64,000 nt of DNA, taken from assembly GCF_032854445.1 (NCBI RefSeq), contig NC_088301.1, positions 18,239,223 through 18,303,222 of the forward strand, in the 5' to 3' direction. Positions 10,866 to 22,122 of this stretch are shown one piece after another. A program made the position numbers and the translations under genes. The first letter of the stretch is position 1. Every line of letters begins with the position of its first letter. Under the pieces are notes generated by a model that made no database searches, was not told the DNA's origin, and saw only the letters and a list, made by a program, of their open reading frames with translations. This DNA comes from Liolophura sinensis. Lineage: Eukaryota; Mollusca; Polyplacophora; Chitonida; Chitonidae.

Positions 10866-11820
10866 ATGGCTACGTATCAGATACCACCGCCACAGCCGAT
10901 GTCTGTGAAAGGCGATGTCTCGGACGACTGGAAGAATTTTAGAGCATCGTGGGACTATTATGCCAAAGCTGCTGAACTCACTGAGAAGGATGAATCAGTT
11001 CAAGCCGCAATTCTATGCAGTGTGATGGGTATGGAATGCGTAAAAGTGATGAACAGTTTAGTGACATTGTCAAATGAAGATAAACAAGTGCCAGGTCGTA
11101 TTCTAAAGACACTTGGAGATCATTTTATGCCACAGAAACATTTACTGTTCGAACGAGTGAAATTTGGTTATGCAAATCAGACTGATCAAGAGTCCGTTGA
11201 TCAATATGTGGTTAGACTGAGACAGTTAGCGGAAACCTGTGAATTTGAGACATTGTGTGAAAGTTTGATTAGAGACAGGTTAATGATGGATACTCATGAT
11301 AGCTCAACTAGAGATAGATTACTTTGAGAACGGCCAGTTCCAGACTTAAATCGTTGCATTGAAGCTTTACGTGCATGTGAATTGTCAAAAGCTCACAAAG
11401 AACAACTACGCAGTGCAACAACAACTGTTAGTGATCCACAAAGTATGGTACATGCAACATCTAAGCAACCCAGAAAGGAGAGAACTCGGAACAAAAAACC
11501 AGATCAAAAGACACACACGAAGAACACAAACTCATCAGGTTCAAACAAGCACACAGCACGCATTGTTTGCCGCTATTGTGGTCAAAATCATGTCAAAGGC
11601 AAAGATAATTGCCCAGCTTATGGCAAGACCTGTGAGAAATGTGGAAAATTGCACCATTTTTCTTCTGTTTGTAAGTTAAAGACATACTCAAGGAAGAAAT
11701 TGCGTCAAGCCAGTGCGCACTTTGATGCGACAGACACTGATTCTGACGATCTGTTGTTTGCTATACAGAGTATAGGTGCAGTCACAGATGTGACCGATAT
11801 GAACAAACACTCAGGTGTCA
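10866..11820 (+). pseudogene. gag: Gypsy gag, broken by one stop
   Basis: The frame opens with MATYQIPPPQPM at 10866; an upstream ATG at 10788 is in frame but lies before the usual family start. An N-terminal capsid-like region runs to a TGA at 11325-11327, after which the same frame continues. Two zinc knuckles follow: CRYCGQNHVKGKDNC and CEKCGKLHHFSSVC, typical of nucleocapsid RNA binding. The stop looks like a single C-to-T change. Gag and pol share one frame, as in Mag/K02A2.6-like elements. Confidence 0.85.
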
Positions 11821-14800
11821 TGGTTCCAATGACATTTCACACAGATTACCCATGCACAATGAAAGTTCAGCTAGATTCAGGTGCCACATGTAGTGCTATG
11901 TCACACCAAGATTTGCTGAAAATTGTGCATCACCGCAAAGTAAAACTAGACAAACCAAAGGGCAAAATTAAGTTGTATGATGGTAGTACGATAACACCAC
12001 TAGGAACATACAAATTATAAATAAGTCTCATTGGCGGACCAAAGCGTAACATTACATTTGACATTATTGCTAATGCTCCTTGGCCTATCATAGATGGAAT
12101 GACATGTGTACAGAATGGATGGATAAATTTGTGTACTGATAAAACAGTCAATATGAATCAAAAAGCCAGTACACACACACCCCTCACAAAGGATGAAATT
12201 TTCCAACCTTTCGATGATGTATTCACTGGATTAGGTTGCCTACCAGGTGAATATCACATTGAAACAGATCCAGCAGTACATCCACTACAACATGCACCTC
12301 GACGCATCCCAGTACATCTCAAAATGCCCTTGAAAAATAAAATAAATGAAATGGAAAGACAGGGTATAATCACAAAGGTTTCAACTCCAACTGATTGGAT
12401 AAGCAGTTTAGTCGCAGCCCACAAGCCAGATAAACTGAGAATGTGCATAGATCCTAGAGACTTGAACAAAGCAATAAAGAGACCAAAGTACCAAATGCCA
12501 ACAGTAGATGAGATATTGCCAAAGCTCTCTAAAGCGAAAGTTTTCACTTTTCTTGTTGCTAAAGATGGCTTCTTTCAGGTGAAACTAGAGGAAAAAAGTT
12601 CACAACATTTTGGACACCTTTTGGAAGATACAGGTATCTGAGAATGCCTCAAGGTATACGTAGTACTCCAGCGTTTCAGCGTAGACAGATTGAAGCTCTG
12701 AATGGTCTCGATGGCGTTGATGTTGTTCTAGACGACATACTATGCTATGGATGTGGGGATAGTGTTGAAAGCGCAAATCAGGATCATGATAAGAATCTCA
12801 TAAAACTTCTACAAAGAACTCGCGAACAGAATCTGAAGTTTAATAAGAAGAAGTTCAGACTCAGACAGGAAGAACTACCATACATGGGTCAAGTGTTGAC
12901 CAGTGACGGATTAAAGCCTGATCCATCAAAAATTTCAGCAATTTTGAAGATGCCAGCCCCGGAGGACAAGAAAGCAGTTCAGCGCCTGCAAGGTTGTGTG
13001 AACTATTTGTCGAGATTCCTGCCTAGATTATCTGATGTGTGTGAACCACTCCGAAGACTTACAGAGAAGCAAGCAATCTTTGTTTGGGAGTCAGAACAAT
13101 CAAATGCATTTGTTAAAGTAATAGAACTGATTAGCTCTGCACCACTGCTTAGATATTATGATGTGAACAGTGAAGCTACTATTCAGTGTGATGCATCAGA
13201 AACAGGACTAGGTGCTACATCGTTACAGAATGGACAGCCTGTAGCTTTCGCCTCCAGATCCCGTACCCCTGCTGAACGTCGCTATGCACAAATAGAGGAG
13301 TGCTTGGCGATACTGTTTGCATGTGTACGATTCGATCAGTATCTGCATGGACGTGATCTGATATCAGTGCAGTCAGACCACAAGCCACTGGTCCCAATAT
13401 TTCTGAAACCAATTCATTCAGCGCCCAAGAGATTACAGCGCATGTTGCTACGACTGCAAAAGTACAACTTACAGGTGAAGTACTTACCTGGCACACAAGC
13501 ATCAACCAACTTGATCATATGAGATTGTCAGCCGACACTCATCAGCAGATCAAGTCACGCACTAACTCGGATGCAGCATTACAGACTCTCATGACTACAG
13601 TCATGACAGGATGGCCAGAATCTCGAGATGAGGTACCAGTTTCAATTCGTGAATACTGCAATTTCCGTGATGAACTTACAGCTCAGGATGGTGTTTTGTA
13701 CAAAGATATGAAAGTTATTGTACCTACAGCCATGAAGGCACAGATGATCGCTCGAGTACACTAAAGCCACTTAGGTCCAGATGCCTGTATTTGTAGAGGG
13801 AGAGATGTTCTGTACTGGCCAGGAAAGGCAGGAGAAATTAAGGATAAAGTGAGATCGTGTACAGTATGCTGTGACTTTCTAGCCAAGCAGGCTAAAGAGC
13901 CACTGATGACTCACAAAATACCGTCTCTACCTTGGTCTAAGGTTGGTCAAGATCTATTCAGTCTTTATGGAGAAAACTATCTTGTGACAGTTGACTACTA
14001 TAGTGATTATTTTGAGTTGGATCAGCTTCAGGATACAACTGCAGCATCAGTCATCTGCGCTACCAAAGCTCACTTTTCAAGGCATGGTATTGTAGACATG
14101 GTCACAGACAACGGACCGCAGTATATTAGTACTGAGTTTCAGGACTTTTTACGTCAGTGGGAATTGAAACACTCCACCAGTTCCCCTCACCACAGTCAAA
14201 GCAATGGTAAGGCTGAATCAGCTGTGAAGATAGCGAAGAAACTTGCGAAGAAGTGTAAACGGGACAATCAGGATTTACAGCTAGCACTACTGGAATGGAG
14301 AAACACGCCTGGCGAAGATGGTTACAGTCCAGTTCAGAAGCTCATGTCGCGTAGAACTAGGTCAATTGTTCCAACAGCTGAAGGACTACTATCGCCACAA
14401 GTTGTCACAGGTGTTGATGGCAGTATACAGTTGAAACGACAGAAAGCTAAAGCGTCATATGATGGACATGCTAAATCTCTTCCAGAACTCCAGATTGGAG
14501 ACCCTGTTCGATTACAGCCAATCAACTCTAAAGGTCCTTGGGAAAAGGCTCTTGTGTCGCTAAGATTGAAAACCGTTCGTACATAGTGGAATCCGAACAT
14601 GGAAACTTGTTTAGACGTAACAGGAAGATCATACGTTATGATCAGAGTGGATGTCCACAGCCAGATTCAAGTTTGTTGGAAGTGCCTTCGGATTTGCCAG
14701 ATGCAGAAATAACTAACAGCCAGGATTCAAATGTGGTCAGCCAGCGAGAAAACCCTCGCGCATCAGTACAGCCAAGTGTACCACGTGACAGTTCCACAAG

Positions 14801-14858
14801 AACCAGGAGTGGGCGTCAGTGTGTTCCACCGGTGAAATACCAGGACTTTGTAATGTGA
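11821..14858 (+). pseudogene. pol: Gypsy pol (protease, RT, RNase H, integrase), multiply broken
   Basis: The protease motif LDSGAT lies at about 11871. A TAA interrupts at 12018. Reverse transcriptase follows, with CIDPRDLN near 12446 and the catalytic VLDD at about 12728-12736; a frameshift lies just upstream of 12644. RNase H has CDAS near 13187 and a DHKPL motif. Another frameshift falls near 13515. The integrase zinc-binding region (H-x-x-H near 13759, C-x-x-C near 13858) carries a TAA at 13762. The core includes VTDNGPQYIS and NGKAES. A last frameshift near 14545 leads to the C-terminal tail ending at 14858. At least three stops and three frameshifts are present. Confidence 0.85.
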
Positions 14859-15096
14859 TTTGACTATCTGAATCAGACAGTTAACCTTGGCTGCATAATA
14901 CTTTATTTTTTGAGTTTAAAATTGAGTTAAAGTAACATGTAAGGCTTCATGTTTATTGTCAATGACTTTTAAGCAAGGCTTGCTTATTGATATGCGAACA
15001 GTTTATTTGTTTATCACATGGACAGTGATTTATTTGATGATCATTGCAACTTAAAGCAAAACACAAAGATTTATGAGTTAATTTAAACTTTTCTTT

Positions 15097-15109
15097 AGGA
15101 AAAGGGAGA
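15097..15109 (+). other. Polypurine tract of the Gypsy element
   Basis: The purine-rich aggaaaagggaga lies directly upstream of the 3' LTR, the position used to prime plus-strand synthesis. Confidence 0.7.
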
Positions 15110-15269
15110 TGTTATGGATATGTCGATGTGCATGATCTAGATCCACAATTTCATTGTGACCCAAGCGCACTTGATGTAGTGGGGAGTACACGAGTCAATT
15201 AAAGTCGTATGTGTTGCAGTATTCGATCGTCGGTTGTATGTCATTATGCTAAGCCCGCAGACCTAAACA
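15110..15269 (+). repeat. 3' LTR of the Gypsy element
   Basis: 160 bp, differing from the 5' LTR at five sites by hand comparison. One change alters the polyadenylation-like hexamer. Confidence 0.92.
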
Positions 15270-15777
15270 TAGCCTGCTTCTTTTGATGTGTCCTCTATAT
15301 TAAGTTCTATGTAAAGTCACTTGTCCTTGCTGTCACAATTGCTTTTTGTCAGTTACACGTAAGACTAGAAGGTCTACACATAAATGTCATAAACGGCGTT
15401 ACCTTGGTTTCGGTATGTAAAACTCACTACTTTGGGTAACATCATAATTATTCAAAATTAATATGCACGCTGGAACATGTTCCTGGCAGAGCCGTAACAG
15501 TCAATTTGGAGTAAAGTGGCTATTTAGATAACTGGTGTCCCTCTCCCTTAAACATACTAATCTCCTCTCAATATCTAGCAAGCCACGTGTTTTTAAATAC
15601 CTACGAAATCACCCGAGGCAAGTCGATGTAGAAAAAAAAACCTCATGCCGTGTAACATTATAATTTAGAAAGGCTATTTTAACTACAATAGTATAAATGT
15701 CCAACATATCAATATTTCAACCTTATCCTTGCATGATACTGGTTACGCTTGTTTGAATAAGAGCTTCTCTTTTGCAG
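15270..15777. other. Intron of gene A upstream of the transmembrane exon
   Basis: No gene or repeat recognised. The acceptor region is a pyrimidine-rich ttctcttttgcag ending at 15777. Confidence 0.5.
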
Positions 15778-15883
15778 AGCTGAAAGTTACCAGTAATCCG
15801 GTGGATTACACGGGCGTGATTGTAGGCTGTGTGGTGGGCGTGCTCCTGACAGCTGTTCTCATTACCGCTCTGGTTCTCTGTGT
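15778..15883 (+). CDS. Gene A exon: transmembrane segment
   Basis: The exon is 106 bp, entering in phase 1 after TTTTGCAG and leaving in phase 2 at a consensus GTAAGT donor (15884). It encodes a short juxtamembrane stretch (KVTSNPVDYTG) followed by about 23 hydrophobic residues beginning VIVGCVVGVLLTAVLITALV and ending in LCV. This is a single-pass membrane anchor. Phase fits both the EGF exon at 6012-6149 and the tail exon at 16387, whose first residues are the basic stop-transfer RRRH. Three further copies of this exon follow directly. Confidence 0.85.
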
Positions 15884-15902
15884 GTAAGTTTACAGTATAC
15901 AT

Positions 15903-16190
15903 GTAACCGTGGACAACACAGGTGTGATTATCGGCTGTGTGGTGGGCGTGATTCTGGCAGCTGCTCTCATTACCGCTGTGGTGCTCTGTGTGTAAGTTTG
16001 CAGTGTACAGGTAACCGTTGATAGCACAGGTGTGATTATCGGCTGTGTGGTGGGCGTGATTCTGGCAGCTGTTCTCATTACTGCTGTGGTCCTCTGTGTG
16101 TAAGTTTGCAGTGCATATGTAACCGTTGATAACACAGGTGTGATTATCGGCTGTGTGGTGCGCGTGATTCTGACAGCTACTGTCATTCGC
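15903..16190 (+). repeat. Tandem decayed copies of the transmembrane exon, 108-bp unit
   Basis: Sequence starting gtaaccgt repeats at 15903, 16011 and 16119, so the unit is exactly 108 bp (36 codons). The first two copies encode GVIIGCVVGVILAA-type hydrophobic stretches and keep the GTAAGT donor; the third is degraded at its end and has lost it. The reading frame matches the functional exon across units, but the TAA within each donor stops read-through. Alternative use of the copies by splicing cannot be excluded. Confidence 0.8.
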
Positions 16191-16386
16191 AAGATGCGAT
16201 TGAGTAGAATTTAATTCACAATAATAAAAATGTGAAAATTTGTGCAAAAATCTATTGAATCAGTTCACGTGTCATAATTTGAAACGAGCAACATAGTTTA
16301 AGAAATTTATGGACATATTATCAGTATTGAATATTTGGTCATTCAGACACCCTGAAGTCCTTAGGTGCGCATATAATGTATTTCAG

Positions 16387-16630
16387 AAGAAGGCGTCATT
16401 CTGGTCAGTCACAGGCATCCGCGGTCTCTTCTGTGAGCACGAGTGTTACCCAGCATGTCTCCCACTCTGAGGTACCCAACTGCACCCTCGAGCCAGGAAC
16501 AGACCCCGTGACGTACTACAACATGGCTGCCGATGAGGAGCATCCTTACGAGACTGTCCCTGAGATGGAGTACGACAAGGTTCGGTTCTCCAGACTGGAA
16601 ACCGACACCAACTATACCAGTCTGACATAA
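16387..16630 (+). CDS. Gene A terminal exon: cytoplasmic tail with tyrosine motifs
   Basis: The acceptor ATTTCAG ends at 16386, phase 2 entry; the stop codon is TAA at 16628-16630. The roughly 81-residue tail starts with basic RRRH (positive-inside), then a Ser-rich stretch, and ends with four tyrosine motifs: YYNM (YxxM/YxN type), YETV, YDKV and YTSL. YDKV and YTSL are separated by 10 residues, which resembles the widely spaced ITAM of Draper/MEGF10 (YxxI/L-x6-12-YxxL) except for Val in the first motif. Phosphotyrosine signalling is inferred, not shown. No kinase or other enzyme domain is present. Confidence 0.85.
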
Positions 16631-17367
16631 AAAAACATTTCCTTGTTTCATTGCTTAATGATTGAAGCCGTTTTTAACATTATTTTGCTCCTCTGTTTGT
16701 GGCATCCTTTCTTGCAGGCGCCAGGGCCGACATATTTTTGAGGCAGATTCACTGCAACTGTTTTGGGAGGACATCGGACACGACGCTCCACAGTATACTG
16801 GCACCGGGGCAACTAGCAGTCCTACTTTGGTTACGCTGTGGTGATGAGTGCCAACATTAAGAAGTGCCCAGATTGCCGATGTTAAAGTCTTAAGAATGCC
16901 TTGACCCGACTCCATGTTGATCCCCACCGCCATCCCCTCCACACCGATGAATGCTTTATAAACTGTGGTTACGACACATGTGTCTGATAAAATGGTTTAC
17001 ATCGCAAATTATCGGTTATGTGTTTGTATTGATGTATTAATCAGTATGCATTGATTCTATTTCCCTTGAAAACGAACGATTTGGTAAAACGTTGTGGCAA
17101 CACTGTAGTATTTTCCTCAATAGAAATCTTCCCACTAGCTTTGTACATTCAGTTATATTTACGTTTATATACATGTACATGCAGGATGTGTTATACCTGT
17201 TTTACTCATTACCCTTTTATGTGTTAATGCACTTAAATAGTTTTAAAGAATGTGATATACTTACTTCATTACTATCAGAGACAGAAAGGGTGTTGTAAAA
17301 ACAAAAACATTGTTTACTTCAAAAGTGAAGTTTGCAAATATTACACATGAAACCATTGTAAATATAG
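16631..17367 (+). other. Probable 3' untranslated region of gene A
   Basis: No coding signal follows the stop at 16630. The region is AT-rich and ends at a candidate poly(A) signal at 17368. The exact transcript end was not determined. Confidence 0.5.
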
Positions 17368-17373
17368 AATAAA
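17368..17373 (+). promoter_or_regulatory. Candidate polyadenylation signal of gene A
   Basis: Canonical AATAAA about 740 bp after the stop codon. A second AATAAA at 17598-17603 is an alternative. Confidence 0.45.
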
Positions 17374-17651
17374 GATGGACAGACTTAATACAGGATAGAA
17401 ATGTTTGCCCTTATTTCAACGTTGTAGGCGTATTGTTTGATTCAATTTACCCTGCGGAATTTATTGATTTTTTTTTATTGTTTTATTCGGGGACAGGTTT
17501 TTAATTGTATGTGTTTAAGTGGGAATTGAAATGGAATGTTGTGGGTGAGGGTATAGGAGTGATGAGTATAAAAGATTTAGGGTCTAACCTATTCTCCAAT
17601 AAATTTGATACTGAATTGTCTGAGAGTTTTCTTTCTAGTCAAATTGGGAAA

Positions 17652-17928
17652 CAACTTCATTGATTTATTTATTTATTTATTTGATTGGTGTTTTACGCCG
17701 TACTCAAGAATATTTCACTTATAAGACGGCGGCCAGCATTATGGTGGGAGGAAACCGGGTAGAGCCCGGGAGAAACCCACGACCATCCGCAGGTTGCTGT
17801 CAGACCTTCCCACTTACGGCCGGACAGGAAACCAGCATAATCTGGACTTGAACTTACATCGACCACATTGGTGAGAGACTCCTGGGTCAGTACGCTGCGC
17901 TAGCGCGCTAACCGACCAACTTCATTGA
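17652..17928 (-). mobile_element. Full-length tRNA-headed SINE with target duplication
   Basis: On the minus strand, the head reads gttggtcggttagcgcgcta (A-box region) with a B box agttcaagtcc at 17844-17854. The body ends in a tail with taaataaata-type repeats at the left side. The 12-bp sequence caacttcattga is present at both edges (17652-17663 and 17917-17928), a target-site duplication made by LINE-type priming. It belongs to the same family as 39006-39265 and resembles widespread molluscan SINEs; the family name was not assigned. Confidence 0.88.
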
Positions 17929-19924
17929 CGTTAACTTAATAATAACGTCAAGAATCATCTAACAGCTATGGATTCTGTCGACCGGTAATCCTACCTGTCT
18001 GTTGTTGCTGTACATGCAAGCTTTTTTCTGTTTAGCAGGTGACACGAGTGTGGCAGACTGGGCTTTAGATGTAGATTTTAGAAGTAGTTTCCCACACTGT
18101 ATACATACATTGTGATACTCAGCATCATTTGATTTCATGAGATTTAACACTCAGCAATAAGAGACCTACTGTTACGTCTCACCGAATCAAATACCACGGG
18201 TGCCCGGATGGACAACAACAGCGTCGTCGTGGGTATTTTCTCCGTTGACAGACGCTGACATACGCCTGTGTTATTGTCCGAAGGGGGAATATTTATTACG
18301 TGTGCTGTTTCGTAACACAGATCTTCTCGCCAAGAAGCAATAATATGTTTAATAACACCATTTCCAACATTTAAAAACCAAAAGAAATGGCCCACTTGCT
18401 TCAACTCTTAAGACAACAAATAAAAAGCACTGCTATAAATCACATAGCATATAAGCCCACAGATGTTTTGTAAGCATATCCGTTTTACAAAATCAATTCA
18501 TGTTTTATTTACATTAAAAATTTTCTGTTCACCTTTTTCCTTTAATTTATGATCATTGAAATCAAATATAGTATATCTAATTTACGCAATTGTCTGTCGG
18601 CCCATTTTCAAAAACCTGAAATCTGATCTGTTCGGTGTAAATCACCGTTGTGAAACATTTTGGACACCCTCATATTCAATCAAAACAGGAGTGTTTTCGA
18701 TAAACAAGCGATATGCACACGTTACGTGTGGAAGTTTCTCACCAAATATTCATAGATCTCAATGCAGCGTCTTAGCTGTTTGTCTTTATCATGATAAGTA
18801 GTTGTTCTTTTCACAACCAGATATAAAAATAGGAAAATAGTTACAAAAGAAAAACACGGTGCATTGCTACCGTCACAGAACTGATCTTAAGTACAACACA
18901 AAACAACAACAACATAGCGTGGTGAGGGATGTAGTAGGCCTACAGTGTAAAGTATTATCGGGTAAGGCTAGACCAAGGTTAAGTTTGACTTCAGTGACGT
19001 TGGGTATGACATGCTTACTTTGGGGCATGACTTGGTTAAAGTCCGGTATGATTTTAATTGCCTAAAGTTTGATATGACTTTGCCTGGATATAAGTTGACC
19101 TGGGTACATGTGTACGAGTTAACTTGATCCCAATCAAAAATGTGATAGCAGTACAGTTCAGCATTAGCATCAGTTTAGCCTTAACAAGCTCCATTAGCTT
19201 TGTTCCAGGCCAACTTCGGTATTACTTTGTCAGGTTGTGCCAAATGGCCAGTGAATGACAACATTCATAAGGGCCTGTGTCTCCTTTGCATACTGCGCAA
19301 ATGCACGACTTCCGGCTTGTTACTTTTGTAAACACACAGACATCATTTTGGATGCATGAAGAAATCACGCCAGTTCTAAAGCTTGTTAATTGTGTTGAAC
19401 TGAAGTGCTTTTATGAGGTAACTAATTCAGTGTTAGATATCGTGTGACTATTGTGAACTCTTACCTGTCCTACATTCAAAGTAAACTAACTGAAAGCCAC
19501 AGTTGAGCATATGTATACAATAGGCTTACACTGGTGTACAGTCAATGCTCTCTATACACGCTACTGGCCAAATCAACATAACACCTCGTGACTAGCCTAC
19601 ATAAAGTCCACATATTCTGCAACTCGAGTACAAATAATGTATGTGAAGCATTTAAAGATGATTTTGTGTTCTGTGTGATATGATTCAATTCGACGTCCTT
19701 TTCTGATATGAATCGCATAGGCTGAACTTCATTCTGTGGGAAAACCTGTGCGGCACAAGTCCGACGAACACATCACCGGGTACTTGCCCAAGGCCTGTGG
19801 TTTATTAATAAACAGATTCCGAATGTAAAAGAAGACTCTGTTACATGTACAGTGGATATACTCGTGACATAAATCTATAGGACAAAGTTTAAAACAAGTT
19901 GTACACCAACCACATAGGAAATAA

Positions 19925-20530
19925 GAATGTATATACAGTAAGAAATTAGGATGGAGTCATGCAAAGGCACCTCTAAATTTAGCTGAATCCAGGTGTTTTA
20001 ATATATACTTTTTATTTATTGATTTGTTTATTTATTTTTCATGAGTGTTTTCATTTAGTGTACGCCGTACTCAAGGATATTTCATGTATACGACGGCGAG
20101 CAGCACTATAGTGGGTAGAACCCGGAGGAATCCACAGCCATTCGCAGGCTGCTGGCAGAATTTACCACGTACGACCGGAGAGGAAGACAGCATGAGTTTG
20201 ACTTAAACTACCAATGATCGCATTGGTGAGTGCGTCCTGGGACGTGCCGCGCTACCACGCTAACCACCAGGCCACAGAGGCCCCGTTTTATATACATACC
20301 TCGTCCATATTTACTTGCATGAAGGAAAACTACACTCATTGTGAATTCAACAAAGTAAATACATTTCGTGGAATCTCACTGACAGTCTAGTTCGTGTAAT
20401 TATGACTTGTAACGTTGGTTAAGATCGTCACACAAAACACAGGATCTGACAAATGCTAGACGAGGAGGAATGCCCCTGACACATTCAGGACCCTTTGGTA
20501 TATTCGTGTACGGATAGGTAAGAAAATCCG
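19925..20530 (+). repeat. Dispersed repeat R1, copy 4 (interrupted by a SINE)
   Basis: Left part (ggatggagtcatgcaaag) and right part (atcgtcacacaaaacacagg, ccctttggtatatt) match R1 copies at 2410 and 60655. The SINE at 19993-20298 sits between them, so it inserted into an older R1 copy. Confidence 0.55.
19993..20298 (-). mobile_element. tRNA-headed SINE, diverged
   Basis: Same family as 17652-17928 and same orientation: tail with ttatttattgatttg at the left, body with gtacgccgtactcaaggata and cgcaggctgctggc, and a degraded tRNA-like head at the right. Flanking gttttaatatatac and gttttatatacatac may be a worn target duplication. Confidence 0.8.
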
Positions 20531-20924
20531 TACATGAGCATCCACTATGTGTTTGCCGAAACACCAATGAATTTAAGTTTATAACAGAGATGTGGAAACC
20601 TATTTGGAATTTTTGCGAAGCGATTCATTTCAACAATCAGCGCAACTTATTTTCTAAGCTATCATTTTACACCAACTTTGAACAAAAGACTATATAATTT
20701 GTAAGACTATACACAAATTTAGTGAGGTTGACACGTGGGCCAAATGTTGAACTCTCACGATTTTTGCTATCAAACAAGGAAGACATCGACTTAGAAGGCA
20801 TTCTAAGTAATTTAACACTAATGATGTCGCGTAAATTGCAAAAAACACCACCACGTTTTTTACATCGCACTGCTTACGCTTACGCCGTGGTGTTTAGCAT
20901 TCAAGCATACACATGATCACGTTT

Positions 20925-21010
20925 AAATTTACCTGAGGTAAATTGACAAGATTTCATCCATGATCACTCTGTCGTCGCTGCTCTGGTTTTGCTCTTCACA
21001 CTATACCTTT
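20925..21010 (+). repeat. Dispersed repeat R2, copy 1
   Basis: Landmarks acctgaggtaaattgacaag and cactctgtcgtcgctgctct are shared with 62465-62580 and, in the second half, with 27370-27430. Short, non-coding. Confidence 0.5.
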
Positions 21011-22049
21011 CATAATTCGCAGTTTCGACCAATGAGGTTTACAAAGCCTGGAGAATGATTAGTACTTGATTTATCTCCCAGCCACAGGAGTTATAACTAT
21101 GTTAAATTAGATATCAAATAGTACCAAAAAAAATGGAGAAAAATCTGGATAGAGAAAAAAACATTTACAAACCCTGGTTTAATGAAAAGCAGGGTTGAAA
21201 AATAACATGATCAACTTTTGATACAAGGATCACGAAGCAAACTTACAATGAAGTCAAAATTTCACATCATTTTAAAAGTGTTATTTCTTACGTAACAATG
21301 TCAAAATATTACTTAACATTATACATTTTGACTCAGTTACTGTAAACCGAACTTCAGCATTAAAATACTAAAAGGAACATACACGGGTTAATGACTGAAA
21401 CTTTGACTGAAGCCTAAGATCGCTTTTGTGATCTTGGAATCCGAAGAACAACGAAAGCTGAATCGTTTCAGGCTACGTTTCCATCGTGCATCGATGATTT
21501 TGTGGAAATGTATGGGGCCATGTGGACATTGGGAAATTATTTTTTCCCGATTCTTATGTGTGACGGTAAGGATATTTACCGATGGTTTTCTACTCATGTG
21601 TTTAAGAGCTAAGGGTGTGAGATTTCAGAACTGTCCCTGCTTTGCAGATGTGTAGATGACAATTTACAGCAACCATTTAACCGAAATAGTTCAGACATAT
21701 CATAACATGGTTTCTGTATAGTATGGGTCACTGTGACGTATAAGCAGGTACAGGCTCACAAAGAAAACATTGCATGACTCTCGTAGAGAAAATGGTTTGA
21801 CAAATACAACACAAAAGACTAGTGGCTAACCAGGCCTACCTGTACAGAGTGTGTGTTGTTATTTCTCTCACACATTTTACATCAGATTTTACTTTAGTGA
21901 GAATTAGCCGATAACTTCCTGATTCGTAGGTATGACAACCACCCGTTTTATGCAGGAATTTGGGCTTATTTTAGGTTGAAGTAGAACAGTCTGTGTAGAT
22001 CAGCAGACAGATCGGTGACAACATCCAGACTGACTGTCTCCTTCTACCA

Positions 22050-22122
22050 ATGACCAGGAATGCATTCACGATGAAACAACAACTTCTACTTTTCACCATT
22101 TTGATATTTCGAGTAGCCAAAG
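22050..22122 (+). CDS. Gene B first coding exon: signal peptide
   Basis: The exon begins MTRNAFTMKQQLLLFTILIF and ends with RVAK plus one base, at a GTATGG donor (22123), phase 1. The hydrophobic core QLLLFTILIF preceded by a Lys is a typical secretory signal. A second in-frame Met at 22071 would give a shorter signal (MKQQLLLF...) and may be the real start. The next exon begins in phase 1 as required. The 5' untranslated region lies just upstream. Confidence 0.75.

Larger units (their letters stand above)
10383..15269 (+). mobile_element. Complete but inactivated Ty3/Gypsy LTR retrotransposon
   Basis: The element is 4887 bp, bounded by two 160-bp LTRs that begin TG and end CA. It has a primer-binding site directly after the 5' LTR, a purine-rich tract before the 3' LTR, and gag, protease, reverse transcriptase, RNase H and integrase regions in that order. 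The order RT-RNaseH-integrase places it in Ty3/Gypsy. The LTRs differ at five positions (about 3%), so the insertion is not recent. Flanks tatcc and tagcc are a possible imperfect 5-bp target duplication. It lies in the sense direction in the gene A intron. Several stops and frameshifts prevent activity. Confidence 0.92.
1570..17373 (+). other. Gene A: 3' part of a multi-EGF single-pass receptor gene
   Basis: Visible exons are three EGF-like exons (1570-1713, 4322-4459, 6012-6149), one transmembrane exon (15778-15883) and one terminal cytoplasmic exon with stop (16387-16630). All EGF exons are phase 1 at both ends. The transmembrane exon enters in phase 1 and leaves in phase 2, and the tail exon enters in phase 2, so the chain is in frame throughout. 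The 5' part (signal peptide and any lectin domain) lies left of the window. The family resembles MEGF10/Draper/scavenger-receptor-F type receptors by architecture; that assignment is inference. A 9.6-kb intron before the transmembrane exon contains a Gypsy insertion. Confidence 0.8.
17929..21999. other. Intergenic region between gene A and gene B
   Basis: Apart from the SINE and repeats listed separately, no gene is recognised. Open frames are at most 86 codons, without domains, and no splice-bounded cysteine-rich exon is seen. The promoter of gene B should lie in the right part, but no convincing TATA or initiator could be picked out by eye. Confidence 0.5.

Noticed and set aside
15723-16247. 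Minus-strand 174-codon open frame with NHTC..HHTAD repeats
   Set aside because: It is the antisense of the 108-bp transmembrane-exon repeat; the repetition of 36 residues comes from the DNA period, and there is no start context or domain.
16655-16942. Open frames after the gene A stop codon as another exon
   Set aside because: They lie after an in-frame stop in the terminal exon, have no domain, and are best explained as 3' untranslated sequence.
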